Source of the DNA: Serinus canaria
Lineage: Eukaryota; Chordata; Aves; Passeriformes; Fringillidae
DNA length: 64,000 bases
Reading direction: 5' to 3'
Assembly: GCF_022539315.1 (NCBI RefSeq)
Contig: NC_066317.1
Coordinates: forward strand, 55,589,179-55,653,178
In this document: positions 52,158 to 64,000 of the stretch, in pieces
Numbering within the stretch: the first letter of the stretch is position 1
Layout: each line of letters begins with the position of its first letter
The notes under the pieces: generated by a model
Databases searched by the model: none
Told to the model about the DNA's origin: nothing
What the model saw: only the letters and a program-made list of their open reading frames with translations
Made by a program: the position numbers and the translations under genes

Positions 52158-55100
52158 GTATACTTTAAGTTATAGTATAAGTTACTTTAAGCAAAAAAAA
52201 TTGGGAGAATTTTGTGAATTCTTTTTTACTCATCTGTGTTAGAATGGCTTTAATATTCCAGTATCGTTGCTTATTTGTCTCATGGTAGTGCAATCCAGTG
52301 ATAATAAAGCTACAAATGGGGATCACTTCCCTTGTACTGTGAATGACCTAGTGACAGACAAGATTGGTTTTAGCAGGTTGTTCTGCTTTCAGGAATGATC
52401 ACATTTTACACCCCTAATGAGTGACTAATTTAAAATATTGGGTTAGGAAAAGTGCAGAGGAGAAAGAGTAACAGTCACCAAATCTGTTGTTTTTAAGAAG
52501 GCTCCTTTCACAAAGGCTTTTCATCAGAGGGTTACTTGGCTGTAAAATAAATTTCACCTGTGATGCAGAGTAAGCAGATAGAAATTTTCATACCTGTAGT
52601 TGCCAGACAAGAAGTTACCTTTTCACAGGCAGACATAAACCAAAGAGCATTAATAGAAATACAAGAAGAATATGAGATGAATGACTGTTCACAGTAAGTG
52701 GGCCATTTTTAATGCAGAAGTGTAAAAGCAGAAAGGTACACTTGATCTATAGATGACTATACATGTGTAGTAAATCCTTCCTCATTTAATGAACTTAATG
52801 GAGTCTGCCTCATTCCCCATGATGGAACAGCACAGCTCCCATGCCACAGTCTAATGCTCCATTTTCTTTTACACTCTGGGATTCTACTTGCCAAATTACA
52901 TACTCTTCATTCCTTTTCTTTTTCTCACATCAGGTGATCTAGTGTGGGGTGTGTAGGGTTTGGGTGCTGATCAGTTTTAAACTGTGGTTATTTCTATATT
53001 GCCTTAGAGTATGCTGTTACTCATCTTCTTTTGAAGGTCTGAGCTAAGGATTTTAACTCTTGCTTCTTTGAATAATAATAAGACTTTTTAAAAGAACTTG
53101 GCTCTGAGGTCTTCAAATTTCTCTACCTGCTAGGATATGTAGTTTTCTGTAGCTTAGTGCCATGATCATTAAGCCTTTGTGTAGGATTTATATACCCAGT
53201 TTTATACCTAAGCTGGGATGCTTTTTTCCTCATTTTATTCAGTATTTTTTAACTGTCTGGTTTTAATTTTACCTCTTCAAAAACTGAGAAACTCATAGTC
53301 ATATTTTCCTATTTGTCCTTGGTCCTAAGGAAATGGCTAGATTTTTCAGCTTTCTTTGGGGAACTGGTAATACTAAATAAATATAGACAATCTTCTGTCT
53401 TTCTTTGAAAGCCTTTTACTAGAAGAGAAAATAGCAGTTTTCCAAGGCCTGCACAGTGCTTTTGAAAATCTGACAAGTACATGTCCTTTTTAAAATCCTC
53501 TCTTCTGTTGAGAGTTCATGGCCTTAAAGCAGAGCTTTTGTTGCTGTTAGATAGAAAAGGAGGGAAATCAATCACCAGAGCCTGTGAAGAGGTAAACTGT
53601 AAATTAAGTATTCATGTAGTCTGACCATGACCAGAGCAGATTAATTTTGCTGAGACAATTCCACATTTTTGTGTTGAAAATAGTTCAAGAGAGATGCTGT
53701 AGTTCATAGAGGCCTGTGTACTGTGCCTTAGTTTGCATTTCTCTGTTGTTGATATGCTAAAGCTAGTGCTGATTTTGTGTTTTCACCACATCTTTGGGAA
53801 GTGCCTTATACAGAATCTTCAGTTAATTACATTCAAAAAATGCAGATTGTGGTTCCAGAGTCGAGGAGGGAAGTTTAAAATGGTGTGACATGAGTGGGTT
53901 GTTGTTTGCATGTATTCTTGGGTAGATTTTTTCTTTCCTAATTCATCTTTCCCTTCTCAAAGGATAGTTTTAGTCAGATGCTTGATGGTTTTAAATCTTT
54001 TTCAGACTTCTAAGCCAAATATAATACCTCATTTATTCACGGTTCATCCTTTTCCTTGTGGTGTCCTTTAATTTTGTCTATAATTGTATAGTTGTGCCTT
54101 AAAGATATTGTTCAAACAATCTTTGAGACTAATAGAAATGTTTTTTGTTATTTGGTAACTGGATATTAATTTAATAGAAATAGTAATTTTGCCATATTCT
54201 GACGACAGCATTTCCTTATCAAAAGCCTTTTCCTCTCCAATGTTTCATGTGGTCAACATGGAAAAGAAAGGCTCTCTAAAATGTCCTTGAATCTTGGGTG
54301 TCACTGAGAGTGCTGTCTGTTTCTGAAAGCTGTTGACAACCTTCAGGTTCTAATTAAGACCAATTTTTTTTCAATGATCAACAACTAATTAGATGGATAT
54401 ATCTGAAAGGAAATTGCTGAATATGAGAAGTGTAATATTTCAAGAGCAGGATTTTGCCAATATTGCTGTGCACACCCCACCACAGCATCTCAGCTTGGTG
54501 GCACTCGGGGCAGTGTCCTGCTTCCTGTGCTCAGTGTCATCTCAAATGTGATGGTGGTTCTGGGTGTGTGATCTGGATAAAGAAAGTTTATGGAGTCCTC
54601 ATTAGTCATGTTTACTTCATAGTTATTTAAAGATTTTTATTATTAGGCATTTTGAAAGAAATAAGAGGAAAAAGTTTGGAAATCAAAATTATGGGTTTTA
54701 CCAAATACAGTTATTTAGAAATGTGTGATATATAGACCTGTACCTGAATATATTTATAGAGGGATATGTGCTACCTGTGAGCCTTTCTAAGGTATGATTT
54801 AAGAGAAAATCACTTACTTGAAAAACTGCAAGTAGACCCTCGATTGAGATGCCAATTGGGAAGTTATTTAGAATTTTTTCCTTTGTTGCTCACAAGGTTT
54901 TTATTTAATAGAACTTTATAAAAAGCTAGAAAAGTAAATCTTATTTCACTGCTATTCAAATAAAAGATTGAAATTATTGTAACTGAGAAATAATTAATAC
55001 ATACTCCACAGTCCTAACCAGGTGAGGACTCAATGTTTTGATTGGTTGCAGCGTAACTTTATAAAATAATGCTGTTCTTGAGACACATCTCTCTCCATTG

Positions 55101-58100
55101 TCTCCTTTCAATGCATGAGGTATCATCTTGACACAGTTTTCATATCTCCTTTTATTTCCTTTTTCCTATTGTTGGATTGCCAGCTTTCAGCAAACTGCCT
55201 TGTTTTCTTATCTAAATGCTCACTTTATATTTCATTCTTGGTGTGTGATTTTTCATGAACTTTTTTTGTTAATTACTCACTTAATAAATCAGATTATCTT
55301 TGTTTTCCCTGCAGTTTTATACCTTTTTGTAGAAAGATGTGCACACTTTTTCAAGGAGGGTGATGAGCCCAGTTGGGATGTCAAGTCATTGCACATCAGC
55401 TCTGCTCCTGTAGTGAAAATTGCACCTTTGCCATCGGCTGTCTCTTCATCTGTGCTGCATGACAGCTGCCTTTGGCCCAGCAGTGCCTGTCCTGCACTGC
55501 TGCAGACCAGGCTCCTGCTGAGCTGCTGTTCTTTTCACAACTTTGCTGTTGCTCCTCTCTTTTATTCAGACCCTTGTCTGAGCCACAGTTCAGACCAGCC
55601 AGACCATTGCACTCTGGTTATTCCACATTTCTCTGCATCCTGCCTTCATACTGTGCTCTCCTTTAGTACCAAACTGATTCTCAGATCATGCATCAGCTTT
55701 CCTTTTATACCAAGCTGTGTGTTTGTGAGTGCCAAAGGATATTCTGCAGAAGATGAGTGCAGCCCAGTTTTGTTCCTGTTTTGATTTTTTAGTGCAAATT
55801 TTTCATTGTGTACTTTGTTTGGTCCATTCTGTCTGGTCCATATACCTGCCAAGAGATTTTTAATACCATGAGCAAAATGTCAGTCAGCTTTTGTCACAGA
55901 TTTCTTCAATCCAGGTATGGAAATACTTTTTTAAAAAACTGTACAAGATTTTTAATCCATTTTTTTCATATTGAAGGCCAAGTAATTTAGTTTTTTTCTG
56001 ACAGTGTAGAGATATGTCTTTTCCAAGATCAAGATATTTAAACAGATTCCATCTTCCTATCTCCACACTTTTGGGCCAGCAGCTCTGGATGCTTTATAAC
56101 TCTAGACAAGTTGCAGTTTCTGCTGCCATATTCATGGCAAATTGCACATTCTCTTCTTGTGGGACAGATCCAGCAATTTTTGTTTCTTTGCATTTTTTCA
56201 TAACTGAAAGGGGACCATTTTTTTTTATGCTGATTCCTCTCATGTTCCAGACATCAGTAAAGACTGTTTAACTTATTCTTCAATTCCTTTGGAGTACAGA
56301 TAATGGTATCTCTTGCTGTGTCAAGAGGATGTAAACCTTTAGTGAGAAACTTCATGATTTATGGAGGCAACATGCCCTTTTCTGTGTTCTATTCTTTGGT
56401 TTCAGTCTGTCTAGGTTTTACTATTTGGTTTGTCTTTTCAACAGCAGAAACTCACCTGACTTATATCTGCTTTCAGCTGTATTGGCTCCTTACCACAAAT
56501 TAAATTTAGGCAGGAGTTTCACACTTTCTTTCAGTGGCTGTGCACTCACCTACTCGCCATCCTCCACTCACTGCCACTTGCTCCTTTCTGTCACTTCTGG
56601 GCATCCATGAGAGCAGTCTGCTTCTGTCTTTCATCATGGTTTATCTGTAAGTGGGGCAGATATCTTAACTTGATTGCAGCTCTTTCTTAAGATCAAGTTA
56701 GACCTACTTTTCTTACTTCGTGTATACCAGTAGAAATGGCCTTAAAATTAACTTAGGACTTAAAATACTTTTAAAACCATAAGTCTGAATTTCTGCTTTG
56801 TTTAGGATGTTTTATATCAGCTGTCAAGCCATCAGTGAGTAATGTGACTGCAATCAGTTTTTTCCAAGCAGATTTATTCTTTGTTTTCATTTTGTAGCTC
56901 AGGGTAGAATATTTCTAAATTATGATTCTGCTAGGAATTAGGATAATGAGACTTTCACATTTCATATTAAAATGCATGCATACCTGAAAATCAGGATGTT
57001 CAGAGCAGTCAGTCTTTTCAGAGGGCTCTTGTCACAAGTTCCTGTTACCTAAGGTGTGAATTTCACAAATACTCACAGCTTATACTTGATATTTTATGAC
57101 CCAGGCCTGCCCTCAAAGCTGTCTTTTTTTAAACTATTGAAATCTTGGTCCAAACGATGGATTATTTCCCTGTACATGAAATGGAAACCTAGCTGAAAAA
57201 AATCTTGTCTACAAGCTGTAAGAATGACTTAAAATATTTTTCTTTAAAAATAAATTCTTATTCTCAGTTGAATTGTGCTCTCTTGCCTATGTGTAAAGTC
57301 TTTCATTTTGAATACAGGGTAAATTTTAGGGGGAAAAAAACTACTTAAAGTTAGGCTTCAATGTTTTTATTGGGGCACTTAGCATAATTTGCAAAACATT
57401 CAAAAATAATAATTTATTTTTACAATTTAAGAAATTTATTTACCATGCAAGTGAATATATAAGAGCTATACTTAAGGTATCAATTCTTAAAATTTGGTTG
57501 TTGTTGTTACCTGTCTTTCTAATTTAAAGTTCCTGTGATGTGTGTTTGAATAAATTCTCTTGTGTATCATATTTGTTGCTGACATTTCCTATTTATCAGT
57601 TTACTACTTACAGCTGGTTTTAAATTACATTTAAGTATAGAAATCTCAGAAAAGGAAATTACTTATTTGCAAATTGCCATTTGACCTTCCTGAATTCAGA
57701 AGTCTGGTGGGTTTTAAACAACCCAGGGACTGTCTCATCATATTTCTGAGATGATCTCTCTCCATAACATAATTACATTTATAATGTCAAAAAACTGTTA
57801 TGGATTAAAGATTTGAGCTCAAGTGACAGGACTTCTCTAGCTGCATTCATGCGAGCACTGAGATGGAGGCACTGTGCTTCCTCAGAACAGCCTGAACCAG
57901 CAGCACACGCTGTTCTGAACCCCCAGCCTCGCCTTATTGCACCTCCTTCCAAACCTTTCTTAGTTATGAATAGGCAGAAAAAATAGCAAAAGCTTTTCTT
58001 CTCTTGTAGTGTGTTTGTAAGTCAAATACAACAGTGCTCATCTGCACAACAGGCGTTTAGGGCTTTTATTTATTTGCATGCTGCTAACTTCTAGTCATAA

Positions 58101-59097
58101 ATAGAAATTAGTTTTCTTCCAGGGGGCTGATGGTCAGAGGAAGGCTTGTTTTGGGGTGGTGCCTAGAAGCTAAGAATTCATTATGTTCATCATCAGATGA
58201 ATGATGCTGCCTTTCAGCTGTTAGAATCTTAACTGCTTTTTGTTACCAAGATCTTTTGAGACAGTATGCTATGAACAATTTGAGATCATAGGATTCTTTT
58301 TTTTTTTCTTTAATGGGTTATGTACTATCATCACTAGTAAATTACACCCTAAAATTTTGACTTCTTCATGCCCACTTCAGTGACAGCTTATATTAATATT
58401 CTGTTTCCTTGTTCTTGTCTTCTTTGGACTGCTGAAGAGTCTGTAACACCACAAAACATGGTGATTCTTTTCAAAAAGATCACTGTTCTACAAAACTTTC
58501 TCAGTCAGGCTGCTTGAAATAATTGGGGAAGGAATGTAGTTGCTATTTAGACTTGTCAAAATATATTCAAGTCTGCCCTGTATTGTGGGGAGCCATTAAA
58601 ATGGAGCTCTGTACTTCCATGGCTGTGGAGCCTCATTAATTTATTTTTTAAAATAGTTTTAGTTCCTGAATTCTTCAATGAAATTGCAATTTAAACCTTT
58701 TATGTTGCCTATGACCTGTTGGGTGTAATTTTCTCAGGCTGACTGGGTTTGGGGAGAAAGTTGTCTTACTTCTCTACCTGCACTCTCAAACTGTTGCCAT
58801 CCCTTCCACTTGCCAAATGTTTGCCTGAAAATGTAACCACCTGCTCTTCAGTGTTACTGTTGTGCTGTGATCTTTGAAGGTGAAGTACCAGTGATCAGTA
58901 CTGCTGTATGATTTTGTCTTTGTGCAAGTTAAACTTAAAACTTTAACAGTGTGCTGGTATCTCAATATATAGATTCAGAAAAAAGCTACTAGTCAGTAAT
59001 GGTCTTTCACTGGCAGGCCAAGAGTGCTCACAAATTCCGACTTCCCTCTTCTTGTTATCTTTCACATATATTTTATATGTATTTCATTCATATTTCC

Positions 59098-59115
59098 TTT
59101 TTTTTTTTTTTTTCC
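59098..59115. repeat. Poly-T run
   Basis: Eighteen consecutive T. Simple repeat. Confidence 0.9.
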
Positions 59116-62100
59116 TCTTCTCAAACCAAGAAAACAACTGAGTTAGTCTGAAGAGCAAAATAAACTTTCCACTATAATTTCAGTCTGGGATTTTATGGCT
59201 GGTTCTGACTTCTCACCCTGTTTTTTTGTCTCCATTCAATTCACCTCCTGTCTTGGTATTCTGTGCTGTTTTGTTTGTCTTAGCACTCTGGCTTAGCACT
59301 CAGCCCTTATATCTGACTTTTAAGACTCCCTGAATATTGCTTATCTCCCCATCTTGCTTTGATTGATTTCTAGGGCATTTTTTTCTCTCTCTGATTCCCA
59401 AATGAGATTCCATCCACACAGCTGAAATATGTTATTTCATACTGCAATGAGAATCCAGTTGGTAAATGGAAATGAGACATTAAAATTTTATTTGTAGATT
59501 TCTTTGCTGCTGTGTTTTGGCTTGGTGGAAAAAATGAGTTTAAATTTTAGAGACAATCTGTCAGACTGTGCATGCTTGGTTTACTGTCTTTTCAATATAT
59601 ATTACATTACCAAATCAGTCTCTGTTGGAAGTCATACTGAGGCTACTGTAGTCATTGTAGATTTTAACCTACAATGTTCCTTTTTTGAGAAATTGTTTGA
59701 GCAGGGTTCGTACAGAGAACATTTTTTTTAAATTCTGGTTAAGTTTTACTGTTTCTACTCTGTTTTTGAAACCTTTCTGTAAAAGCCCCGAGTCAGTGCT
59801 GTGTGTCACAGATGCTCTTATGCTTTCCAAGCTGCCAGTCTGCAATCTCTGCTGGCAGTGTTTAACAAGTGCAGTTTGCAGAATTTCTGTCAGACAGGAG
59901 GGTAAGAGCCAGTTTGACCTTGCTCCCAAATAGTGGGGAAGGAGATGTTTTTATCTGTAGGTGTTGCAAAAGACTTCGAGAAACACAGCCCTGCAGTGAT
60001 ACTTTCATAGCTGTTTTACAGCACACGAGCACGACAGGAAATGCTGAGGACTGACCTAACAGATAAGAGATATTTTTACCCATTCTTACTTTTTCTTTTT
60101 CCTACTCTTTTTCAACATGTTGTGACAGATTAACTCAGCAAATATATGGACTTGAGCTAGCCAGGTTTTTTTTAAGTTTATCATTTTTATACAACAACAA
60201 ATATCCTGTTTTTCCAGGAGGATGTGGTTCCAAACTGCAGAGAAAATAAGCAGTTCAAAGAATATTCTTTTCCTTTTGTACTTGGCAGCTTCAAATTTTC
60301 TGGTGTTACTCTCCCATCCTGACATTAAAAATCAGTATTTATTACAGATAATGATGATTTAGGTAAAACTAAAGAAAGAAATTTGAATTTTTAAAAAATA
60401 GTTGCATTCAGGCAATTTAAACAGCAAGTGTAGAAAAGAACAAGTTTTTCTTTAGCACTTAGGGGCATGGGGAGGCCACTCATTGCTTACTTTAGTAGAA
60501 AGTTGAATTCAAACCTTTCTATTTATTCCTTTTTATTTAATGATAGGAGGAAATTTTTGTAGGGAGAGATGATCCCTTTAGGCCCCAGCAGGTCTAGAAA
60601 CTTAACTACACACAGGGTTCTTTGCTTAGCCAAGGAGACCAGAGAGCACCTGAGAGTCCATTGATGTTACTCTGATCTGGCTGCTGAGTTAGAGGAGCAC
60701 GGGGGTGATTTGTTAGTACAACACAGGCAGTCCATCCTTTCTGCAGCACTGTTCAAAGATGGTAAATTCAGAGGTGATTCAGTGACGGTGCTGGGGTAGC
60801 TGGGAGTTCCAACACACACAAAACCATCCTGAAGCCCTCGCTGACTGCTGCAGCCCCATTGTTTGGTGTGCAGCAGCTTCCAAAGGCAGCCCAGAGCAGG
60901 GGAGGCCATTCCCAGGAGCCAGCAGCATGTCCGGTCACCATGCACAGCGTGCTGTGCCATGGCCTCAGTGCCACCCCTGGGCTTCACATGGCTCTGGGGA
61001 AGATCTCACCTCTCTAAGACACAACAGGCCCCTTGCACAGAGCCATGGCAGAGCCCCTGCTGAGGGGCTGCTGAATTTGGCTCCCCGAGGCATTTTTCCA
61101 AATCGCTCTTGTTTCAGACCAAAATGTGTGGTTGCATTTCCATATCCCTTTTTCTTTCTGTTTACTTGGAAGAGACAGTTATATGGATCAGTTATTATAC
61201 ATGGTGAAATATAAAATCTTTTCAATTAAGCAGTAAATATGTTACCAGCACTTCAAGATTATTTAGAGAAAAGGGCTAGGAAAGGGTAGTATAATTTAAG
61301 ATGAAGAAAAAAATGCTGAATTTTCAAGCCATCTCACTAATTTTTCATACAAATTGCAAAAAAAATGAAGATGGTTTTCATCTTTTTCACTGGGATTTCA
61401 GCACTGTTGTCCTGTCTTCAAATTCCCCAGTGAAAACAGAGCTATTGGATATGCCATGGCTGTAGTTTCTGATGTTCCCTGTCACAGAAACACCTATAGC
61501 TGACTTCCACAATCACATGCACGAAAGCTGATTAACTGAGTCAGTCCCAGGTGAATGAAAACAAAACAGATGATGATTGCAGGTATAGTAAACACATGGC
61601 ATCAGAATTGGAAACTCTGAGAAAACATTTTAGAGACCATTCTGTAAGGTCAGTATATGCCTGTTGTCTAGGGAATTAAACTCCATCTTCTTACTGGAGT
61701 GTTGGTAGTGCAGAGCTCCAGGGGCTGTGAAGTGGGGATACTCTACCAGGCTCTCCTGAAATAGGCTCCATGGCTTCTGGGACCATCAGGCTGTGTGTAA
61801 CATCTTGCTAGGAATGCTTAATGCACTGTGGAGCTTGTGCAAGTAGAGTGGAATAAAATTTAGAGTAGAATCTGTTGATGGATTTGACTGGAAAAATTCA
61901 ACTGCTTCTGTTTGACTTTATCCCTTTAGTTACATTCTCTGATTTTAAAATATTTAAACACACAAATTTTTTACCTTGTTACATCAACAGCTGGAAAATA
62001 AATCACTACAGGTGAAGGAATGAAAAGCAAGATAAAAGATTAGGTTCTTCTTAATTAACAAATATATTAAAGCAGATCTCTAACCATATTATTTTCCACT

Positions 62101-62718
62101 TAATTTTTACTAAAGTAAAATTTTTTCAAATACTTTCACTTTTTGTGTTGATGTTACCCATACTGAGGAACTGGGGGGAAAAAAAATTTCTATTCCTGTT
62201 TTTATGCATTTATTTAAGAAGTAAAGTCTTGAGTTTCCTAAAGTTCTTCTCTGAGTGGTAAATAGATCACCACATGAAAATTATCAACACATATTCCAGT
62301 TCTAGTTTTGCAACTTCAGTCCAGCCGATTGCACTTTGTACAGAAACCTGTACAAACCTAAAAGATGAAGAGTAGAACAGTCCTTGACAGAGCTGAGTCC
62401 TTGGAAAGGGCTGCTTGGTGCTATACTAGCACTCAGCATTTTCATTTGTAGCCCAAGCAAATGAGAAGGAATGATGGCCACAATTGCACCAAACCTAGGA
62501 TACACTCTTACCACCAGCAATGTAGTTTGGAAAATGGCCCTTGGCAGCTTGGTGCAATTCCCACTTGATCTACAGAAGAAATGTGCCAGGTCATACAAGG
62601 AGCCCAAACCTTTGGCTTTTTCTGTCTGGCACAGAAACTGTGTTACCCAGCATGTAACATAGTTTATCTGTCTACTGCTTTAAAGACAGTAGAAACGCTG
62701 GGTTTTAAAGTACTTTGC

Positions 62719-62800
62719 AGGTATACACCTGCACCACCAAAAAAGCCAAAAACCCAAACCACCCCAAACCTTTAAAAAAGCCAAAACAAAACATTCCTGC
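62719..62800. repeat. C/A-rich low-complexity tract
   Basis: Repeated AAAGCCAAAA, ACCCAAACC and AACC units form the complement of the T/G tracts found elsewhere in the window. Confidence 0.75.
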
Positions 62801-63864
62801 CCTATCCTTCATTTAGCTGTTGGCAAGTTGTTAGAAGCTGTGTTTTGCTACATGGCCATGCCTGAAAAGCACAAAATCAGTAGGAGTGAGGAAAGCTGCT
62901 AACTGAAGCCTTAACACCATCTTCCATATGCACTTAATGCCATGGTCATAAATAAAGCCTTTGACTTTCTGAGGGCAAAGATCCAAGTCTGAAGAGGGTG
63001 TAAACTCAAGAAGTAGCCTTGCTGATTGAAGTCCTGTCCATGATCTACACCTGCACTCCTTTTCCTGCAGGAAGGAAAAGATCAGAGCAACCAAAGGAAA
63101 AGGGACAAGGCAAAACAAGACAAAAGATAGAGGCTGAATAATGACACGAGGAAATGCAGAGCATGGGGTCAGGGCACCATTTTGGAGGGTTGGGAACTAG
63201 TGTTAGTACATGAGAAATCTGTTTCACTGCCATGTCAGCAAGGCACACAGCCTTGAGGGGTGCTGATACTAAAATGTGAAAGAAGTAAAACTGTTCCTGA
63301 TATCTGTGAGAAACAACAGTGAATTGTCATTCTAGCTGTTGCCTAAGGTCTTTCCCTTTTGCTGTGACATAGAAATGTTTCAATCAAAGTCAGTCATTGC
63401 TATTTCAGTAACACAGGACAATGTTTGAGGCTGTAGTCCTACACTGACTGACTGTCCTCAGCTACTCTGCACTCAATGCACTGTGCACTACACGACAGCA
63501 TATTCCATCCTTCAGAATGAGTTCTGGAATGAACCTCTTTTGCTGAACTGCAAGTAAAAGCTGTTTCTGCTGCTTAAACACCCCTTGGATAGGAAAACTG
63601 TGTTCAGATAGGTTTTAGCATGGTGATAACCTCCTACCCCTAATTACAGTACTTTGAACATTATTTTTATTGCCTCAGAAATATTTTCAACTTTGTCATT
63701 CTAGAAGTTCTCAAAAACTTTGAAAAGGATGGTGAGAAACTGTATCACACTCAGGGTGACAAATCACTTCAGGAGGTAGACATAAGGAGGTTTGAAATAG
63801 GGATTGAAACTGTCTTCTGAGTGTGCTTTATATATTAAGGAAGACATTTTTGATTATGAGGATG

Positions 63865-64000
63865 GTGAAACAATGAAACAGGTTTTCCAGACAGATGCTG
63901 GATGTCTTAGCCCTGGAAACATTCAGGTGCAGGCTGGATGGGGCTCTGAGCAACCTGATCTAGTTGAAGATCTCCCTGTCATTGCAGGGGGGTTGGAGTA
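63865..64000 (+). mobile_element. CR1 LINE fragment, cut by the window edge
   Basis: The stretch contains GATGGTGAAACAATGAAACAG, CCCTGGAAACATTCAGGTGC, AGGCTGGATGGGGCTCTGAG, CAACCTGATCTAGTTGAAGA and CATTGCAGGGGGGTTGGAGT. This is the standard order of a CR1 3' end, and the terminal repeats would follow just beyond position 64000. It is in the + orientation. The left boundary is approximate. Confidence 0.88.

Larger units (their letters stand above)
51961..64000. other. Intergenic or distal LCORL 3' region, no recognised gene
   Basis: The stretch is mostly AT-rich. It includes the 24-bp-arm hairpin at 52107-52157, a 218-codon open frame at 55128-55784, a poly-T tract at 59098-59115, a GC-richer segment at about 60640-61100, a C/A-rich tract at about 62719-62800 and a CR1 tail at the right edge. 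No exon of NCAPG, the expected convergent neighbour, was recognised on the minus strand. Confidence 0.6.

Noticed and set aside
60640..61225. GC-richer segment with open frames on both strands
   Set aside because: Frames overlap in opposite directions, contain no domain, and have no coding-like bias; possibly an unrecognised repeat, but I cannot support a call.
1..64000. tRNA, rRNA, CRISPR arrays, operons
   Set aside because: None found by eye; intron-exon structure and repeats show a vertebrate nuclear genome.

Overview
The window is AT-rich vertebrate nuclear DNA, almost certainly from a bird. It contains 3' ends of CR1 LINEs ending in the avian GGGTCCCTTCCAACTC block, copies of an LTR-like repeat family common in bird genomes, and an ERVK-type solo LTR. 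Coding exons are small and separated by kilobase-scale introns, with good GT/AG junctions. I cannot name the species; the mix of repeats would fit a songbird.

One gene is well supported: LCORL (ligand-dependent nuclear receptor corepressor-like; Mlr1; its long form is PALI2), on the + strand. The GC-rich first exon lies upstream of the window, so bases 1-9598 are intron 1. Five internal exons follow (9599-9664, 16384-16463, 16691-16820, 25804-26058, 34655-34745), and all reading phases match. After 34745 the transcript has two alternative 3' ends, both entered in the same phase. Terminal exon A (36161-37193 plus a 3' UTR) encodes the short corepressor-type protein with two Pipsqueak-type helix-turn-helix regions. 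Terminal exon B (43981-48880) is a single 4.9-kb exon encoding about 1632 residues. It is the PALI2 part, with three AT-hooks, a Cys-rich N-terminal segment and a conserved basic C-terminal region. Both products share the N-terminal half, including two CtBP-binding motifs (PLDLTV and VLDLST). Either isoform can therefore recruit CtBP, but they differ in DNA-binding module and, from family knowledge, in PRC2 association.

Repeats: an LTR-like element at about 14215-15106 and an internally deleted relative at about 28725-29098; CR1 fragments at about 21545-22305, 22368-22570, 38990-39112 and 63865-64000; a solo LTR at 31113-31458 flanked by a perfect 6-bp target-site duplication; several T/G-rich and poly-T tracts; two long perfect or near-perfect hairpins (1857-1911 and 52107-52157).

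The last 15 kb (48881-64000) contains no gene I can recognise. NCAPG is LCORL's convergent neighbour in vertebrates, but I see no exons of it, so it would lie further right. A strong splice donor just before the stop codon of terminal exon B raises the possibility that the long protein continues into a downstream exon inside or beyond this region.
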